Assembly (NCBI RefSeq): GCF_003932715.1
Contig: NZ_CP020700.1
Coordinates: 7,152,501 to 7,216,500, forward strand
Direction of reading: 5' to 3'
DNA length: 64,000 nt
Origin: Streptomyces tsukubensis
Lineage (GTDB): Bacteria > Actinomycetota > Actinomycetes > Streptomycetales > Streptomycetaceae
Position numbers and translations under genes: made by a program. The notes under the pieces were generated by a model. The model saw nothing but the letters and a program-made list of their open reading frames with translations. It did no database searches and was not told the DNA's origin. Shown here in pieces: positions 63,201 to 64,000 of the stretch. Each line of letters begins with the position of its first letter. The stretch's first letter is position 1.

Positions 63201-64000
63201 GTGGACGGAATCGCCGCCCGGACGGCCGTGGCCCGCATCCTGTGCGGTGCTGGTCTGTTCGGTGGCGGTGAAGCACCGCTGGTACAGCGCGAGTTCCGCA
63301 TCCACGCACGCGAGGATCGTTTCGCTGCGCTTGAAGCCGTGCCGTTCCCCGGCGAAGACCCGGTGCAGGTACGGTGCCCTGTCGGGGCGCACACCTGACA
63401 GGAAGAGCTCCGCCTGGGCGGGCGGGCAGATCGGGTCGGCGTCGCCCTGCAGCAGGACGAACGGTCGTTCGACGCGGGCTGCGGCCAGGGCGGGCGACCG
63501 CTCCGCATAGCGCTGCGCGGTCTCGGGCCACGGACCGATGAGGGAGTCGAGATAGAAGGCCTCGAAGCCGCCGTTCTGCGACTCTCGCCAGGTTGCCGGG
63601 TCCAGAACGGGGTAGAGCAGCACGGCGCAGCAGTAGATGTCCTGTGTGGTGAGGGACACGGCTGCGGTCCAGCCACCGGCGCTCGCGCCGCGGATGGCGA
63701 GCCGAGCCGGGTCGGCGGTGCCCTCGGCCGCCAGGGCGCGGGCCACGGCAGCACAGTCGTCGACGTCGGCGATGCCCCAGGAGTGCCTCAGCCGGTTGCG
63801 GTACTCCCGGCCGTACCCGGTCGACCCGCTGTAATCGACGCCGACCACGCCGATCCCTCGGCTGGTGAGGTAGGCGATCTGCAGATCGTAGGCCCGGGGG
63901 AATCGCCCGGTGGGGCCGCTGTGTGCGAAGACGACGAAGGGGGGGCTCTCACCGGGCAGTCCGTTGTGGTCGGGATTGCGCGGCAGGAAGACCGTGGCAT
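60237..64000 (-). CDS. S9 peptidase / adenylation / carrier / epimerization-like NRPS fusion (start beyond window)
   Basis: At least 1,254 aa in one frame, still open at the right edge. From the edge to about 63240 it is a prolyl-oligopeptidase-type hydrolase: GVDYSGSTGYGREYR; AIRGASAGGW with the nucleophile Ser (codon at 63683-63681); LLQGDADPI with Asp; GERHGF with His. From about 63200 to 61760 it is an adenylation domain (YTSGSTGTPKGAV, NIYGPTETSVYS, YRTGDL, KIRGHRVEPAEVE, PLSPNGKTDRR). FFDLGGDSLSAME is the carrier domain, with the phosphopantetheine Ser at 61649-61647. From about 61480 to the stop it is a condensation-superfamily domain with HHLVADGMS; VGWLNSIAP, WGALRYL and YLNFLGS fit an epimerization domain better than a condensation one. 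No thioesterase or second module is visible. Confidence 0.85.
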   Translation of the reverse strand, partial: ATVFLPRNPDHNGLPGESPPFVVFAHSGPTGRFPRAYDLQIAYLTSRGIGVVGVDYSGSTGYGREYRNRLRHSWGIADVDDCAAVARALAAEGTADPARLAIRGASAGGWTAAVSLTTQDIYCCAVLLYPVLDPATWRESQNGGFEAFYLDSLIGPWPETAQRYAERSPALAAARVERPFVLLQGDADPICPPAQAELFLSGVRPDRAPYLHRVFAGERHGFKRSETILACVDAELALYQRCFTATEQTSTAQDAGHGRPGGDSVHALVGEQALRVPGRIAVRDQDGSWTYRQLMARAEELGVLLEASGVRPGDRVAIHLDRSRDLVAGLLAALTIGCAYLPLDPEYPADRLRFMIDDARPAAVLTRRGIEPPSPPGDHRLVYTDERPGSDGQRTAALDRTSEAHHAAFVIYTSGSTGTPKGAVLTHRGIADILQYSRDDFCFTEEDSVLALAPFSFDFAQLEILLPLICGGTVHVVDRAVARDPGLLDEAIAERGATFLMGTPSLFTALTSYGWQPPRHLRIVSGGEALTPALARSLDQARAVWNIYGPTETSVYSLSEKVRPDDITIGRPAARTVVEILRDGRRCADDETGEIHIGGPGLAIGYLDRPELTAQRFIPDPFRPGERLYRTGDLGRRRSDGRIAYEGRTDDQVKIRGHRVEPAEVEDHLLRLGGVRAAAVVAEQGHHALRLVGYVVPPEGAAVDTGELRSLLGSALPAYSVPHRIVAVREIPLSPNGKTDRRALSRLARPGPHGGDGLAGIWRDVLGVTRINPEDNFFDLGGDSLSAMEVAIRAGDLGLRIRPADVYTTGTFGELAERAFEPASVPAPETVARPDLSPAQHRFLGWDYQDRDHYNVSLVLDVDASVDREALAGALAALARRHSALRLRLVGNRIRTEPYSGPTDVPLSRHDLSGPGPGDRDQAFLKEADRLHQSLSLRDGPVWRAAYFSSADGDVLLLVFHHLVADGMSLKVIARELVTAYREIAAGVVHPLAGTSSWSDHAAVLRRLVNGPLGALFLRRWRALRWESLRPLPSDRPDGSMHLSHIKSLQTLIPRPAAPGAARVEELLLSALAAAAADATNSRVGAVDVCRHGRTDPTGGPGFANAVGWLNSIAPYLLELPEEASDRQTAQVLREQITDIRDMEQTWGALRYLHDLDEVRGSLAALPAADIYLNFLGSRMGEHDLEPPFRVRATAVGTEMTPNRTQPYRIKVYAGAEPDFLRLTWQYSADVDREEQIRGLAAACERWMSRLSG

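Noticed and set aside
53855..64000. A classical iron-regulated hydroxamate siderophore cluster
   Set aside because: Only the N-hydroxylase and exporter support this. No DmdR/IdeR-type iron box, siderophore-binding lipoprotein, ferric reductase or NIS synthetase is visible, and the other genes do not fit. It remains possible if such genes lie to the right.

Overview
The window is very GC-rich chromosomal DNA. Coding is dense, GTG and TTG starts are common, stop/start overlaps are frequent, and the gene content is typically streptomycete: 2-methylisoborneol genes, several LysR/MarR/IclR/ROK regulators, cobF next to a DUF309 gene, TAT-secreted hydrolases and an NRPS locus. It is almost certainly from Streptomyces or a close relative.

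Layout. 0-6 kb: a class I methyltransferase cut by the left edge (with a TTA codon), an EF-hand protein, a GNAT acetyltransferase, an epimerase-like reductase divergent from a LysR regulator, and a secreted CBM3 plus GH16-type glycanase. 6-11.5 kb: a cytochrome P450, then a compact operon for the earthy terpene 2-methylisoborneol: a family 2B encapsulin-type shell protein with a cyclic-nucleotide-binding-like domain, 2-MIB synthase, and GPP C-methyltransferase, closed by a perfect 15-bp hairpin. 11.5-20.2 kb: a RidA-like protein, then a ROK regulator followed by permease, ATPase and lipoprotein of an SsuABC-type importer, a Cys-type sulfatase and a TAT-exported DUF4838 protein. This looks like a locus for obtaining sulfur or carbon from a sulfated compound. 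20.4-21.9 kb: a long-form GAPDH with a 17-bp terminator stem.

21.9-35.5 kb is a long leftward run of 14 genes: FAD monooxygenase, maleate-isomerase-like protein, ALDH, NAD(P)-binding fusion protein, a full Dpp/Opp-type ABC importer, two methyltransferases, a 110-aa protein, a VOC protein and a MarR regulator. A recognisable promoter covered by a 7-9-7 inverted repeat stands before its first gene. 35.6-42.9 kb holds divergent catabolic genes: amidohydrolase and CoA-ester lyase leftward; CaiB-type CoA-transferase, cyclase-family hydrolase, MmgE/PrpD protein and IclR regulator rightward. Paired repeats lie in the divergent gap. Together they suggest ring opening, CoA activation and retro-aldol cleavage of an unidentified amide or heterocycle.

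43-53 kb: an HSP100 ATPase with a ClpC-like middle domain but no visible ClpP-docking loop, an MFS exporter, a phosphotransferase-family kinase, a large secreted alpha/beta hydrolase with Calx-beta-like repeats, a hypothetical protein, cobF and a DUF309 gene. tRNA-Pro(GGG) at 53.2 kb then appears to be an island boundary: it is followed by a decayed IS5-type transposase and possibly the tail of an integrase.

53.9-64 kb is a leftward biosynthetic cluster that continues past the right edge. It encodes a protein fusing an S9 prolyl-oligopeptidase domain to adenylation, carrier and epimerization-like domains, a biotin-carboxylase-like ATP-grasp protein that has lost the carboxylase general base, a thymidylate-kinase-like P-loop protein, a lysine/ornithine N-monooxygenase, an MFS exporter and a FemAB/BioF2-like acyltransferase. 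It probably makes a small N-hydroxylated peptide or amino-acid derivative. I do not recognise the gene combination, and it is the best candidate here for an undescribed system.
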